DNA of 64,000 nt from Vicia villosa (Eukaryota; Streptophyta; Magnoliopsida; Fabales; Fabaceae). The notes beneath the pieces are model-generated. The model ran no database searches. It was not told the origin of the DNA and worked only from the letters and a program-made list of their open reading frames with translations. Positions 1 to 13,199 of the stretch are shown one piece after another. The stretch is taken from the NCBI RefSeq assembly GCF_029867415.1, contig NW_026706160.1, positions 62,001 to 126,000 on the forward strand, given 5' to 3'. Made by a program: the position numbers and the translations under genes. The first letter of the stretch is position 1, and each line of letters begins with the position of its first letter.

Positions 1-2489
1 TATTATTAATTTTTTCCTTTTTTTAATCATGCTTTTTTTCTATTTTTCACTAACTATTTGTTTTTCCTTTTTTTGAGTTTTTAGTTGTGTGGGGTTAAAT
101 TGGAAATGTATTAATTTTAGTGTACTTTTTTTAGCTTTTGTTTATATCAATATATTTTCACTAACTATTTATATTTTAGTTCATGGTTTATATGCAAGAA
201 TGAATCTATACTTAGTTTCTTTTCTCTATAATGTGTTTTTATGGCAAGTAATTTTCAAATAAGTTTATTTTGCTATAACTAGCTTTATAACTAACTTTTT
301 AACGGAAGTTGTTATAATAGCTATTAAAAACTCACATATAAATAAAAATATTTAAAGTTTAAAATTTAATTTTGACGTTCAGTCAAATAGATCGACTTCT
401 ACTAGTTGAGTTAAAATTTAGATATATTAACACTCTAACATACATAATATATGTAATATTAATAATAAAAAAAATTACTTAATATTAAAATTACATTTTG
501 TAAATACTTTGTTCATATTTTTATTTTTTGGTTTTAATTCTATAATTTTAAAAATATAATTAAAGTATAACCGATCAATAATTAATTTAGAATTTGAATT
601 TGAATATTATTTTTAATATAATTTATGAACTATATTCAACCGTTTTATTTTACAATCATTATTTATTTATCATTACATCATAAGAGTTTGATTGTGAAGA
701 AAATAATTTAAATTATATTATTTAAAATAATATATTTAAGAGATTAGATTCTTTAGTAATAATATACTCTTTATCAATTACATCCATGAATTAACATAAA
801 AAACAATAGCATCGATGATTGCAAGGGAATAGTAGCATTTCTTTTAAGAAAGTCTAATTTTTATAAAATTATTTTTAATTAATAATGTGAATGCAATTGA
901 GTTGAAGACTTCTTCAAGGAAACTCACTTAAGACTTCTTCAAGATAAACTAAATTTAACGATTAAATTCTTAACTATAATTTTTTTAACTTTAAAAATAT
1001 CAAAAATGAAAGTGTAATAATATTTTCAACGGTCTTACCAAAATTATAAAGAAAAATCAAGTGGTGTTTTATTAAGAAAGATAAAATTGTGTGAATTTGA
1101 GAATGGGTCAATAGTTGTAATAGGCTATTTTTACTCTCCAACACATAAAAAATAGGAATGGACCACAAAAAAGAGAAAAGAACTCTCCTTTCCTCTAATT
1201 ATGGAGTGGCAAGCATGAAAGATTCTATTTCTAGGTAAACCATCTCAATAGGATATGCAACCTTTTTTTAGATCAACTTTTAATTTAGTATATACACTTT
1301 ACAATCAATGTATATAATTTAATCTTTTTTGAGGGGTCTCATTTTTTTGTAACTGGCCAGCCACAAATAGTTGTCTAGCCCTACAAATTTGTTGAATCCT
1401 AACTGAATATGCTCTGTCAAATCTTGTTAATGTAAGACTGACAGCAAATGTTTGGAAGGAAAGGAAAGAAGGTGGAGGAAGAAAGCTCTTATATAAATAA
1501 ACATCAATGGTTCTTGAAAAAAAAAACTTAATTATCACCAAAATACTTTTTTATATTTTTTTTAGAAATCGAAAAATCCTCCCCACAGAACTAAAAAAAA
1601 ACTAATTCTTTAAATTAGGTAGAATTAATACCACAACTAGTAGTAAATATCCTCTTCAAGAAAATTTGACACTGCTATATATCAAAAATTGAGTTCGAAT
1701 TCAGAATATCTAATTAATCTAAATAAATATTTTACCATCTAATTCAAGTTCAAAGTTTTTTGTATTCAATATCATTAAAACTTGTATCTAGTATTTTGGC
1801 TAATAAACATATATAAGTAGTTGAGGTTCTTTTTTTATATAATCAGTTTAGTGTTATTTAGAGGTTAGGTATATCAGTATATGACATGATTTATTGGTAT
1901 AACTAGAGAAGTTCATATATAAAAATATAGCCATACGTGTCTCATTTGTCATTTATATGTTGATCAAACTTTAGTGTTTGGCACATACACAAAAACCAAA
2001 TACATTGATTATATATCGGCATCAATAGTGTTTTAAATATGAGTTAGTTATACATACATCAACATTCTGAAAAATATCTAAATAATTTTTAAAATTAAAA
2101 AAATAATAATAATTATGAATAAACGAAAATAATAATAATAATTATGAATAAACGAGATATCATGGGTTCAAACTATAATCTTTTATAAAGGTTAGCTTAA
2201 TTGATCTTCACAAATTTTATCTTAACTGATGCAAATCAATTTTGTTACATTAGACGCAACATCAGAGTTTAAACTATCAACCGAATTAAACATAAAAAAC
2301 TAATGATTATTTTACCATAATTCTAAATAAAATTTATACTTTGTTCTTTAGGAAACTGATACCTCATGAACCAAATTATTAATAAAATAAGGTGTTAGTT
2401 GTATTTTCATATAAACACTAAATTATTTTACAAATTTTAGGTCCAATTTTTTATGTGTGATTCTTATCGTTTTTTAATAAAAATAGAAT
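1..2489. other. AT-rich intergenic sequence, no gene supported
   Basis: No reading frame here resembles a protein I recognise; the few short open frames have low-complexity translations. A TATA-like ATATAAG lies on the minus strand near 1490, followed by a pyrimidine-rich stretch, but no convincing coding exon follows. A direct duplication of about 27 bp (ending ATTATGAATAAACGA) lies at 2101-2154 in an AAT-rich setting. Confidence 0.6.
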
Positions 2490-2644
2490 TAAATAAATTT
2501 TTCATTCTTATAAATATTGCAGTTTTCATTTTTAATTTCTCCCTGTCTTTCGGCAACAGATTTTACAAAAAATCGTTGTCAAAACCAGTTAAAACCGTTG
2601 CCTAAATGAAACTGCAATATTTATAGGAACCAAAAACTTATTTA
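2490..2644. repeat. Small inverted-repeat element (MITE-like)
   Basis: The arms at 2490-2530 and 2604-2644 are inverted copies of each other, sharing TATAAATATTGCAGTTT near the inner ends and TAAATAA at the outer ends. The 73-bp centre is non-coding. The arms resemble a common legume repeat with a GGTCC..TATAAATATTGCAG core. I did not find a clear target-site duplication, so the superfamily is unassigned. Confidence 0.55.
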
Positions 2645-3891
2645 ACCCATAAAAATATGACAAGTGTATAATTTCCTCTTACATATATGCAAATTTATCT
2701 TATTTTCACTCACTAAATAATATTTAAGTATATTTATCATATTTTTATTGAAAAATAGTAAGAACCACACCCAAAAAATTGTACCTAGATTTTGTCTGAA
2801 ATTAAATAAAAGATTATTGAATGTCATTAACTATTTTTATAAACTCCATCAAATGGTTTCACACTCTAGATGTTATTCTCACAAGTTGTTATTTTTAAAA
2901 GATTGTCCAAAAAACAATTTATAAATATATCATGGATTATTTTTGTAAGACGGACACAAATTATTCACCCAAAAAAATACTTAGCTCACATAAATGCATT
3001 TAGATAAGATGATACAAGTTGGAGATAAAATAGTAATTTATCAGAGAATAATACCTTATTCTCTGTTCTATGGTACAACATGGTATTTTATAATCTCAAA
3101 CAGCAAAAACCTTTATATTTTATATTCAATAAAAAAACAATAAAGTACTTTCAGGTTAAAAACACAAGAAGCGTGTACCTTAAAAATATAGTTTTCACAG
3201 ATATATGCTATTATGAGGTTAAGGATAAGCATTTGAAGGAATTTACTCTCTGAACATCGAAAAAATATATATTAATTTTCATATATATATGTGCTAAAAC
3301 AGTGATGCAATGAATTAAAAAATAAGCATGGTCAGTGCAATTTAAAAATTACCTAAACACACCTTCTATGGTCATTATCACAAGTGAAGTGAGTTTGGGG
3401 CAATCATTTTGATATACCATATGTCCATAATCCTTTCCTCCTTTCTCAACTTGTCTTCTTCAAAGGAGTGTTAGTCCTTAATGTAGTAATCCTTACAAAC
3501 CAAAATTTAAAAAATAAATATTAAGATTATCATAATAATAATCGTTAAATCAATTCAGTTAATAATTGTGCAACAATGCAGAGATTAGTTAGTAGTTGTG
3601 CAAGAATATCAGGTGCAATGACACAAGTGTTTAGTTGGTAATTGTGCAGAGATATGAAATACAAAATACAGGAGCGCAGGTGAGAACCCACGACATTCCA
3701 CTTATTCATTTTTAAATGATGAATTTAAGCCACTAAACTACTTGATAAAAAAAGTTTATCTTCATTATCTATTTACATAAATACTTATAAAATTGGTTGA
3801 GAGAACCTATAAAATCAACTTATAACCTATCTTTAAAATGTTCAACTTATTTCTATAAATTCGTCTAAATAGATTATATGAAAATAATTTG
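2645..3891. other. AT-rich intergenic sequence, one possible exon fossil
   Basis: Mostly non-coding. On the minus strand, around 3345-3440, a short open stretch begins YGHMVYQNDCPKL and ends in an AG followed by GTAATT, which looks like a splice donor. An AG lies just before it. I do not recognise the protein, and no neighbouring exon was found, so it is noted but not called as a gene. Confidence 0.3.
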
Positions 3892-4232
3892 ACTTTATTC
3901 AGTCTTACAGGTATTTTAGGCCTCAAAAAATTAAAATTCAATATATTTTTCAAAAACAGAAATTGTATATAAATACTTGCTTAGTTCAATTGTCAAGTGA
4001 ATAATGTTTTATTTGAAAGGTTCTGTGTTGAAAATTTTACTTCTTTTTTTTTGTCTTTTTGTATTCAATTTTGTATTTTGAAAGATAACTCAATCTTGAT
4101 TAAAAAAATGTAAATTTTTTTTTTGTGTAAGCAAGATGGAATTAATAGGAGAACGGTTCTCAAACCTGTTTACACGAAAGGCGGAACTGAACAAAAAATC
4201 CGCCCAAAAAATAAAATACAAGCCAAATATAG

Positions 4233-4997
4233 TTATGAGAGGAAATACAAATGATCTTTTGTAAACTCATAGAAACTATATATTGGGTGCGTATTTTCTC
4301 CAAAAAACGACCATTTCCATGACAAAGATTTTATATTCCAAACCGTATTATCAACAACCCAACCTTCATTGCGGAAGCAAAAACCGTTCCTAGATAACCA
4401 AAAAATCCACAATATAGCTAACCATATCACTCCACATCTACCTTCTTTCACTTTCTTTTTTTTTTTTACAAAAGAGGTACCAATCCATGAAACTTGATAA
4501 GCATTCTTCTTCCACACCATTCACCGGCTTTCCAATCCAAACCGCTATCTCATTCCAAACCGCCCTCGCCTTATCACACTTGAAAAAAGAATGATCACAA
4601 CTCTCCGGAATTATACCACAAAAAGCACACTTCGAATTCTCTATCGACAAAGAAATACCCCTACACAACAATAAATCCTTTGTTGGAAGCCTATTAATAA
4701 TTAGCCTCCAACCAAAAACCTTAATTTTGTAAGGTACATGAACCTTCCAAATTAAATCCTTAACACCATCGAATCTATTAGAAGGACCAAACGGATACCT
4801 ATAACCGGCCATAAAATCATAACAATAAGCCACTAAAAATGAACGTCCCCCCGAACCGCACCACTCCACCTTATCTCTCCCTTCCAAATGAACATCACGG
4901 CCTATCAACAAACCATGGAGCGAAGCATGCTCCGCCGCCACCAACGGATCGGTAACAGCACCCAAATCAACCCCAAAATTCCCCCACTTCCACTCCC
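4233..4997 (-). pseudogene. LINE ORF2 fragment, zf-RVT domain and C-terminus
   Basis: Read on the minus strand from 4997 downward, this gives WKWGNFGVDLG, then the zf-RVT domain with VPYKIKVFGWRLI, NRLPTKD and a zinc-binding CAFCG..ESCDHSFFKC arrangement. A homopolymer T run near 4452-4464 shifts the frame; the second frame continues with WLAILWIFWLSRNGFCF, the usual C-terminal motif of plant L1-type LINEs, and ends at 4233. It is the downstream part of the fragment at 13200-14323, separated from it by the Ty3 element. Confidence 0.85.
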
Positions 4998-6826
4998 TGT
5001 AACACCCCATAATTTCAGTTTATTAATTTAATTTGGATTTAAATTAAATAATTGGAATTTTAGTGTTTTAATCGGATTTAATTGGAAAATGATGGAGTAA
5101 GAGCTATTGGACTTATGGTGTGGTATTAGTAAAAGAGGAGTGCTAATTAATTAGGCCTTTTACTAAGTTGTGGTTAATTTATTTTATTTTATTTTTCATA
5201 AAATAAGAAAAAGGAACCAATTGGGGAGAAAGGAAGAACACGTGAAAAGAGCAAGAGAAGAGAAAGAGGCAAGAACGTGGAACCGGAAGGAGAGCATTCA
5301 AGAGATTCATCGAGGTAAGGGGGGACTCTTCCTTTTAGTATCTCTTATGTAATCTTAGGTAATAGGTAGATTGATGTATGGTTTGATTCAATTAGATATT
5401 GGGATTGTTAGGTTAGGGTGTTCTAATTGGATTGAATTGATGATAATTGTGTGAACTATTTGGTTAATAATGCGTTTAAATGATATTTTGTGGTGTATAA
5501 TTGAATATATGATGATTATATGCCTGTATGTGATGTCTGGAATCATTTTTGGGTGAAAAGAAGGTGAAATCGCAGGGTCTGTCGCAGACCTGAGAATTGC
5601 TGAAATCGCAGGTCCGCTGAGCGGAGGGGGTCCGCTGAGCGGAGGTCCCAACGTAGGTTGCTTCTGTTGGACGTCGCTAGAGGTCCGCTGAGCGGAGGTC
5701 TGAAGGATTCGCTTCAGTTGGGCTTCGCTGAGCGAACCTTGCTGTGTGTGAATTTTTATAAGACTTTAAAATAACGTATCTTTTGATCCGTTAGCCGTTT
5801 CTTAGTGCCGTTTTGGGCGTTGTGCAAGTAATTAAATGTTTTATACAATGAATGATGAGTATGGGCGGTGACCGACTTTATTTCTTTAAGACTCGATTTA
5901 ATTACTTGATGAGAAATGAACATTGTGTGCATATGAGATAAGTGTGATAATGTATTTGATGTGATGATGAAATGGTTGTGATTATTATTGTGAATGTGAC
6001 GAATGCATGACTACTTGAATGATGTTGGAAAACATGTACATACTTGTTCGGTGATGTGGTGTTGAGATGAATTGTTCATCGTGATTCGGTGATGTTTTTA
6101 AGTATGTTATGTGTGTTTCATTCATTCATATGCATTTGATGTTGGATCCCGGTGATGGTTGGGTCGTTGGTGGACATATTTCCCATCGTGCGGAAATTGT
6201 GTCGGTGGGCCGTATCTCGATGAGGCGTAGATCGGTTAGGTGGATTGATTCCACGGTTTATTGGTACCACATGCATAGTGTCGGTTGTGTCATATGCATT
6301 TTGTCATAACATGATTGTATGAAATTCTGTGTTGTGCTTTGTAATCTATTATTGTGTGAATATGAATATGTATAATTGGGTGAACGGTATATTATGATGC
6401 TTGTTACTTATGAATTGCATAATATTTACTAATGGAGAATGAGACTCACCCTTACATGTTGTCATTTTCAAATTGAGGAGTAGCGGCATTAGTGCTTGGT
6501 GAGGATGACTCGTAGAGTTTATCCGTTTATAGTGGGTCGTGTCGGTCATGCTCTGATCTCTAACACTGGGGAACGATTGTTTTAGAGTTTTTACGAGATT
6601 ACTCTACTTTATATGGTGTTGAATTATATTTCCTTTTGGATGTATTTGATGATGTTTCTTATTCCGCTGTGATAAACATGATTATGCATTGGTGAACCGT
6701 TTCCTAATGAAGTATGACTTTGACCTTAGTTGAATTATTTGTTCTAAATAATTGTGGCACCCTTGTGTGTATGTTTTTACTCTAATTATTTATTTAAATT
6801 GCCGCGGGGTTTAGAAGGTTGTTACA
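4998..6826 (+). repeat. 5' LTR of Ty3-1
   Basis: Begins TGTAACACCCC and ends GTTACA, so it has the TG..CA termini of an LTR. It matches 11372-13199 along its whole length. It includes a cluster of near-palindromes built on CCGCTGAGCGG at 5614-5736. It carries no real gene; the short open frames in it recur in the other LTR. Confidence 0.95.
5614..5736. promoter_or_regulatory. Cluster of near-palindromic motifs in the LTR
   Basis: CCGCTGAGCGG occurs at 5614-5624, 5632-5642 and 5685-5695, and the related TTCGCTGAGCGAA at 5724-5736. Each is an inverted repeat around a single central base. The same cluster is kept, with changes in the first copy, in the 3' LTR near 11987-12110. Role unknown; a protein-binding or RNA-folding element is possible (inference). 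Confidence 0.5.
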
Positions 6827-6830
6827 ATAG

Positions 6831-6842
6831 TGGTATCAGAGC
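6831..6842 (+). other. Primer-binding site of Ty3-1
   Basis: TGGTATCAGAGC, four bases after the end of the 5' LTR, matches the 3' end of plant initiator methionine tRNA, the usual primer for plant LTR retrotransposons. Confidence 0.9.
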
Positions 6843-6962
6843 ATAGTCGGTCGTTTGAGTCAGAGTCTTAGTGTTAGTTAATCCCTCGTATGCGACTAGT
6901 GTAAGGTTGACACTATCGATACTTCTCGTTCTAATGAATATTGTTTCACATTTAGCAGAACA

Positions 6963-7844
6963 ATGGCAGGAAGAGGTGGACGAAACGACGATGCTATCGC
7001 TGAGGCTTTGGGCATGATTGCTGGTGTACTGGGAGGGAATGCAAATGGAGCTGGTATCGGTGCTGACAAGCAGCTGAACAGATTTCAGAGGAACAATCCT
7101 CCGTTGTTCAAGGGTACGCATGATCCTGAAGGTGCTCAAAAGTGGCTTAAGGAGATCGAGAGGATTTTCAGAGTCATCAATTGTGCTGAGAACCTGAAAG
7201 TGAGGTATGGTACTCATATGTTGTCCGAAGAGGCGGATGACTGGTGGATGGCTACTAGAGCTGAACTGGATGCTGATGGTGTGGCTATTTCCTGGGCTGT
7301 GTTCAAAAGGGAGTTTCTGAGGAGGTATTTTCCTGAAGATGTTCGAGGCAGGAAAGAGATTGAATTTTTGGAGCTGACTCAGGGTAATATGACGGTACCA
7401 GAGTATGCTTCGAAATTTGTTGAGTTGGCAAAGTACTACGATCACTACAACAATGACGAAGCTAGTGAATTCTCAAAGTGCGTCAAGTTTGAGAATGGTC
7501 TTCGCGATGAGATCAAGCAGGGAATTCGGTATTAGAGGATTCAGCGATTTGTCGATTTGGTGGACTGTAGTGGGATCTTCGAAGAGGATAATCTTAAGAT
7601 GAAGTCATCTCACTCTCGCGAGTTGGTTGACAAGAAAGGTAAGAAGCCTATGGATAGGGGTAAGCCATATGGTAGAGGAAATCCTAGAGCTGGGGATTGG
7701 AAGAGGCTTAGTGGGGGAGATTCTGGTGCTCCCGTTAGGTGCTCTAACTGTGGTGAAACTAGGCATAGAAGGAATGAGTGCAAGAGTTGAGAGAAGAAAT
7801 GCTTCAAGTGTGGTAAGACGGGTCATATTGCTTCTGATTGTAGG
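6963..7844 (+). pseudogene. Ty3-1 gag, two in-frame stops
   Basis: The ATG at 6963 starts a retrotransposon Gag (capsid) with the motifs FKGTHDPEGAQKWL, DDWWMA and EFLRRYFPED, typical of the Retrotrans_gag fold. An in-frame TAG at 7533-7535 and a TGA at 7788-7790 break it. The downstream part carries three CCHC zinc knuckles (near 7740, 7800 and 7860); in the first one the usual glycine before the histidine is missing (CGETRH). The frame runs straight into pol, so gag and pol were probably one polyprotein. Confidence 0.9.
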
Positions 7845-10800
7845 GTGAAGATTATGACTTGCTACAATTGCGGCGAAGAGGGTCACATCAGTCCACACTG
7901 CACTAAACCGAAGAAGGATCAGGCTGGTGGAAAAGTCTTTGCTTTGTCTGGGTTAGAGACTACTCCAGAAGATCGTCTGATTAAAGGTACGTGTTTTATC
8001 CATGACACACCTTTAGTTGCCATTATTGATACTGGAGCGACTCATTCGTTCATTTCATTGGATTGTGCTAAACGATTGGGATTAGAAATATCTGTTATTC
8101 ATGGAAGTATGGTTATTGACACTCATGCGTCGGGTTCAGTAACTACTTCTTCTGCTTGTTTGAACTGCCCTATTGACATATTTGGTAGAAAGTTTGGAAT
8201 GGACTTAGTGTGCCTTCCTCTTGAAGGACTTAACGTCATTTTGGGGATGAACTGGTTGCAATTTAATCGAGTTCATATCAATTGTTTTATGAAGACGATT
8301 ATCTTTCCTGAAGAGGTTAGCGTTGAAGATTTGACTATGTCAGTCAAACAGATGAATTTGGCTATCAATGATGGAGCGGTGGTATTTATGTTGTGCTCTT
8401 CAATGGAAGTGAAAGGGGGCGATGATACTGGTGAACTACAAGTAGTGAATGAGTATCCGGAAGTATTTCCAGAAGATGTTAGTGAGTTGCCACCTGAAAG
8501 AGAAGTGGAATTCGCTATAGAATTGATTCCTGGAACTAGTCCTGTGTCGATGGCACCATATCGCATGTCGGCATCGGAATTGACTGAACTGAAGAAACAA
8601 TTAGAGGAATTGTTGGAAAAGAAGTTTATTCGTCCTAGTGTGTCACCGTGGGGTGCACCGGTACTGTTGGTTAAGAAGAAAGAAGGTTCAATGAGGCTAT
8701 GCTTTGATTATAGACAGCTGAACAAGGTGACAATCAAGAATCGATACCCTTTGCCAAGGATTGACGATTTAATGGATCAGTTGGTTGGAGCTTGTGTGTT
8801 TAGCAAGATTGATCTGAGGTCTGGATATCACCAAATTCGTGTGAAGGAGGAAGATATTCAGAAAACGGCATTCCGAACGAGGTATGGACACTATGAATAT
8901 TCTGTTATGCCATTTGGTGTTACTAATGCACCTGGTGTTTTCATGGAGTATATGAACAGGATATTTCACCCGTATCTTGACAAGTTCGTGGTAGTGTTCA
9001 TTGATGATATTCTAATTTATTCGAAGAGTGATGAAGAACATGCAGAGCATTTGAGAGTTGTATTGGAGCTATTGAAGGAGAAGAAGTTGTATGCGAAATT
9101 GTCTAAATATGAATTCTGGTTGAAGGAAGTAAGTTTTCTTGGCCATGTAATTTCGAAGAATGGTATTGTGGTGGATCCAACTAAGGTGGGAGCGGTATCC
9201 CAGTGGGAGACACCGAAGAATGCTTCAGAGATTCGTAGTTTTCTTGGTCTGGCAGGTTACTATAGAAAGTTCATTGAAGGATTTTCGAAGTTGGCGTTAC
9301 CAATGACTAAGTTAACAAGAAAAGGACAAGTATTTGTATGGGATTCAGAATGTGAGAAAGGTTTTCAAGAATTGAAGAAGAGATTGACAAGTGCTCCGAT
9401 CTTAATTTTGCCTAACCCAGCAAAGTCTTTTAATGTGTACTGTGATGCTTCACTGATGGGTTTAGGTGGTGTGTTAATGCAAGATAAGCAGGCAGTAGCT
9501 TATGCTTCAAGACAGTTGAAAATTCATGAAAGGAATTATCTGACTCATGATTTGGAATTGGCGGCTGTTGTGTTTGTATTGAAGCTGTGGAGACATTATC
9601 TTTATGGTTCTCGATTTGAGGTATTCAGCGATCATAAGAGTCTGAAGTATCTCTTCGATCAGAAGGAACTTAATATGAGGCAGAGGAGATGGTTAGAATT
9701 TCTGAAAGATTATGATTTCGGTTTGAATTACCATCCTGGTAAAGCAAATGTTGTTGCTGATGCATTACGTAAGAAGTCAGTGCATATGTCTATGTTAATG
9801 GTGCGAGAATTGGATTTAATTGAGCAATTCTGAGATTTTAGTTTGGTATGTGAAAGTACTTCCAATAGTGTTAATTGGGAATGTTGAAGTTGACTAATAG
9901 TATCCTTGAGGAAATTAGAAACGGACAGAAATCTGACGTTGGCTTGGTAGACAAGTTGACATTGATTAACCAAGGTCAAGGAGGTGAATTCCAAATTGAT
10001 GAGAATGGCGTTATGAGATTTGGAGACCGAGTGTGTGTACCTGATGTTGCTGAGATCAGAAAGAGTATTCTGGAAGAAGGACACCGAAGTGGATTGAGTA
10101 TTCATCCTGGTGCTACCAAGATGTATCATGATTTGAAGAAGTTGTTTTGGTGGCCTGGAATGAAGAAAGAAATTGCTGAGTTTGTTTATGCTTGTTTAAT
10201 TTGTCAAAAGTCCAAAATTGAGCATCAGAAACCGTCTGGATTGATGGAACCGTTGTTTGTTCCGGATTGGAAGTGGGATGGAATTTCTATGGAATTTGTG
10301 TCTGGTTTACCTAGAACGAGCAAGAATTGTGATTCTATCTGGGTTATTGTAGACCGGTTGACGAAATCTGCTCACTTTATTCCAATAAGAATGGATTATC
10401 CGATGGAGAAGTTGGCTCAGTTGTATGTTGAGAAGATAGTGAGTTTGCATGGTGTTCCGACTAGTATTGTGTCAGATAGAGACCCGAGGTTTACTTCTAA
10501 GTTCTGGACAGGATTGCAAGAGGCCTTAGGTACTAAGTTGAGGTTGAGTTCTGCCTATCATCCACAGACAGATGGTCAGACGGAGAGGACAATTCAATCG
10601 TTAGAAGATTTGTTGCGAGCATGTGTATTGGAAAAAGGTGGTGCTTGGGATAGTTACTTACCTTTGATTGAGTTTACCTACAACAATAGTTATCATTCGA
10701 GTATTGGTATGGCTCCGTTTGAAGCATTGTATGGTAGGAGATGTAGAACGCCGTTGTGTTGGTACGAATCTGGAGAGAATGCGGTGGTTGGACCGGAAAT

Positions 10801-11329
10801 TGTGCAACAAACTACAGAAAAGATCAAGATGATTCAGGAGAAGATGAGAACTTCTCAGAGTCGTCAGAAAAGTTACCATGACAAAATAATGAAGGATATT
10901 GAATTTAAGGAGGGAGATCATGTGTTCATGTGAGTTACTCCGATGACTGGCATTGGAAGAGCCTTGAAGTCGAAGAAGTTAACTCCGCGTTTCATTGGTC
11001 CATTTCAGATTACTAAGAAGATTGGGAAGGTTGCTTATCAGATTGCTTTACCGCCTGCACTCGCTAATTTGCATGATGTGTTCCATGTATCTCAGTTGAG
11101 GAAATACACTGCGGATCCGTCTCATGAGATTCAGGTAGATAATATACAGGTGCGAGATAATCTGACTGTAAAGACATTACCTATGAGGATTGAGGATCGT
11201 AAAGTAAAGCAGTTGCGAGGTAAAGATATAGCAACGGTGAAAGTGGTTTGGGGAGGACCAGCCAGTGGAAATGTTACTTGGGAGTTAGAGAGCCAGATGA
11301 AGGAATCTTACCCGGAACTTTTCGTCTAA
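7845..11329 (+). pseudogene. Ty3-1 pol: protease, RT, RNase H, integrase
   Basis: Domains in order: aspartic protease with DTGATHSF near 8028; reverse transcriptase with FIDD near 9000; RNase H starting near YCDAS (9436); integrase HHCC zinc finger (10082-10215) and core with [11 protein letters not shown] near 10556; and a C-terminal chromodomain-like end (about 11236-11326, WELESQMKESYPELF). A TGA at 9831-9833, a frameshift between 9833 and 9875 and a TGA at 10931-10933 inactivate it. Three of the four stops in the element lie where the related element at 27655-30792 has a sense codon one C-to-T change away. Confidence 0.92.
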
Positions 11330-11360
11330 GGTATGTTTTCGAGGACGAAAACTCTTTTAG

Positions 11361-11371
11361 TGGAGGAGAGT
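11361..11371 (+). other. Polypurine tract of Ty3-1
   Basis: TGGAGGAGAGT lies directly before the 3' LTR, where plus-strand DNA synthesis is primed in LTR retrotransposons. Confidence 0.8.
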
Positions 11372-13199
11372 TGTAACACCCCATAATTTCAGTTTATTAA
11401 TTTAATTTGGATTTAAATTAAATAATTGGAATTTTAGTGTTTTAATCAGATTTAATTAGAAAATGATTGAGTAAGAGCTATTGGGCTTATGGTGTGGTAT
11501 TAGTAAAAGAGGGATGCTAATTAGTTAGGCCTTTTACTAAGTTGTGGTTAATTTATTTTATTTTATTTTTCTTAAAATAAGAAAAAGGAACCAATTGGGG
11601 AGAAAGGAAGAACACGTGAAAAGAGCAAGAGAAGAGAAAGATGCAAGAACGTGAAACCGGAAGGAGAGCATTCAAGAGATTCATCGAGGTAAGGGGGGAC
11701 TCTTCCTTTTAGTATCTCTTATGTGATCTTAGGTAATAGGTAGATTGATGTATGGTTTGATTCAATTAGATATTGGGATTGTTAGGTTAGGATGTTCTAA
11801 TTGGATTGAATTGATGATAATTGTGTGAACTATTTGGATAATAATGCGTTTAAATGATGTTTTGTGGTGTATAATTGAATATATGATGATTATATGCCTG
11901 TATGTGATGTCTGGAATCGTTTTTGGGTGAAAAGAAGGTGAAATCGCAAGGTCTGTCGCAGACTTGAGAATTGCTGAAATCGCAGGTCCGTTGAGCAGGG
12001 GGGGTCCGCTGAGCGGAGGTCCCAACGTAGGTTGCTTCTGTTGGACGTCGCTAGAGGTCCGCTGAGCGGAGGTCTGAAGGATTCGCTTCTGTTGGGCTTC
12101 GCTGAGCGAACCTTGCTGTGTGTGAATTTTTATAAGACTTTAAAATAACGTATCTTTTGATCCGTTAGTCGTTTCTTAGTGCCGTTTTGGGCGTTGTGCA
12201 AGTAATTAAATGTTTTATATGATGAATGATGAATATGGGCGGTGGCCGACTTTATTTCTTTAAGACTCGATTTAATTACTTGATGAGAATTGAACATTGT
12301 GTGCATAGGAGATATGTGTGACAATGTATTTGATGTGATGATGAAATGGTTGTGATTATTATTGTGATTGTGACGAATGAATGACTACTTGAATGATGTT
12401 GGAAAACATGTACATACTTGTTCGGTGATGTGGTGTTGAGATGAGTTGTTCATCGTGATTCAGTGATGTTTTTAAGTATGTTATGTGTGTTTCATTCATT
12501 CATATGCATTTGATGTTGGATCCCGGTGATGGTTGGATCGTTGGTGGACATATTTCCCATCGTGCGGAAATTGTGTCGTGGGCCGTATCTCGATGAGGCG
12601 TAAATCGGTTAGGTGGATTGATTCCACGGTTTATTGGTACCACATGCATAGTGTCGGTTGTGTCATATGCATTTTGTCATAACATGATTGTATGAAATTC
12701 TGTGTTGTGCTTCGTAATCTATTATTGTGTGAATCTGAATATGTATAATTGGGTGAACGGTATATTATGATGCTTGTTACTTATGAATTGCATAATATTT
12801 ACTAATTGAGAATGAGACTCACCCTTACATGTTGTCATTTTCAGATTGAGGAGTAGCGACATTAGTGCTTGGTGAGGATGACTCGTAGAGTTTATCCGTT
12901 TATAGTGGGTCGTGTCGGTCATGCTCTGATCTGTAACACTGGGGAACGATAGTTTTAGAGTTTTTACGAGATTACTCTACTTTATATGGTGTTGAATTAT
13001 ATTTCCTTTTGGATGTATTTGATGATGTTTCTTATTCCGCTGTGATAAACATGATTACGCATTGGTGAACCGTTTCCTAATGAAGCATGACTTTGACCTT
13101 AGTTGAATTATCTGTTCTAAATAAATGTGGCACCCTTGTGTGTATGTTTTTACTCTGATTATTTATTTAAATTGCCGCGGGGTTTAGAAGGGTGTTACA
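11372..13199 (+). repeat. 3' LTR of Ty3-1
   Basis: Starts TGTAACACCCC and ends TGTTACA. Nearly the same length as the 5' LTR (1828 versus 1829 bp) and about 97 percent alike in the stretch compared by eye. Followed by the target-site copy CTCCC and the interrupted LINE. Confidence 0.95.

Larger units (their letters stand above)
4998..13199 (+). mobile_element. Ty3 LTR retrotransposon (Ty3-1), full-length but inactive
   Basis: An 8.2-kb element with long LTRs (4998-6826, 11372-13199), a primer-binding site matching plant initiator-Met tRNA, gag-pol in the order gag, protease, RT, RNase H, integrase, and a polypurine tract. The 5-bp duplication CTCCC flanks it (4993-4997, 13200-13204). The domain order places it in Ty3/gypsy, and the C-terminal domain suggests the chromovirus branch, possibly Tekay/Del-like (inference). 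The coding region carries four stop codons and one frameshift. The LTRs differ at about 20 positions in their first 650 bases by eye. Confidence 0.95.

Noticed and set aside
5388..5651. Open frame on the minus strand of the LTR (and its twin at 11762-12025)
   Set aside because: Present in both LTRs, built on LTR repeats, with no protein-like features.
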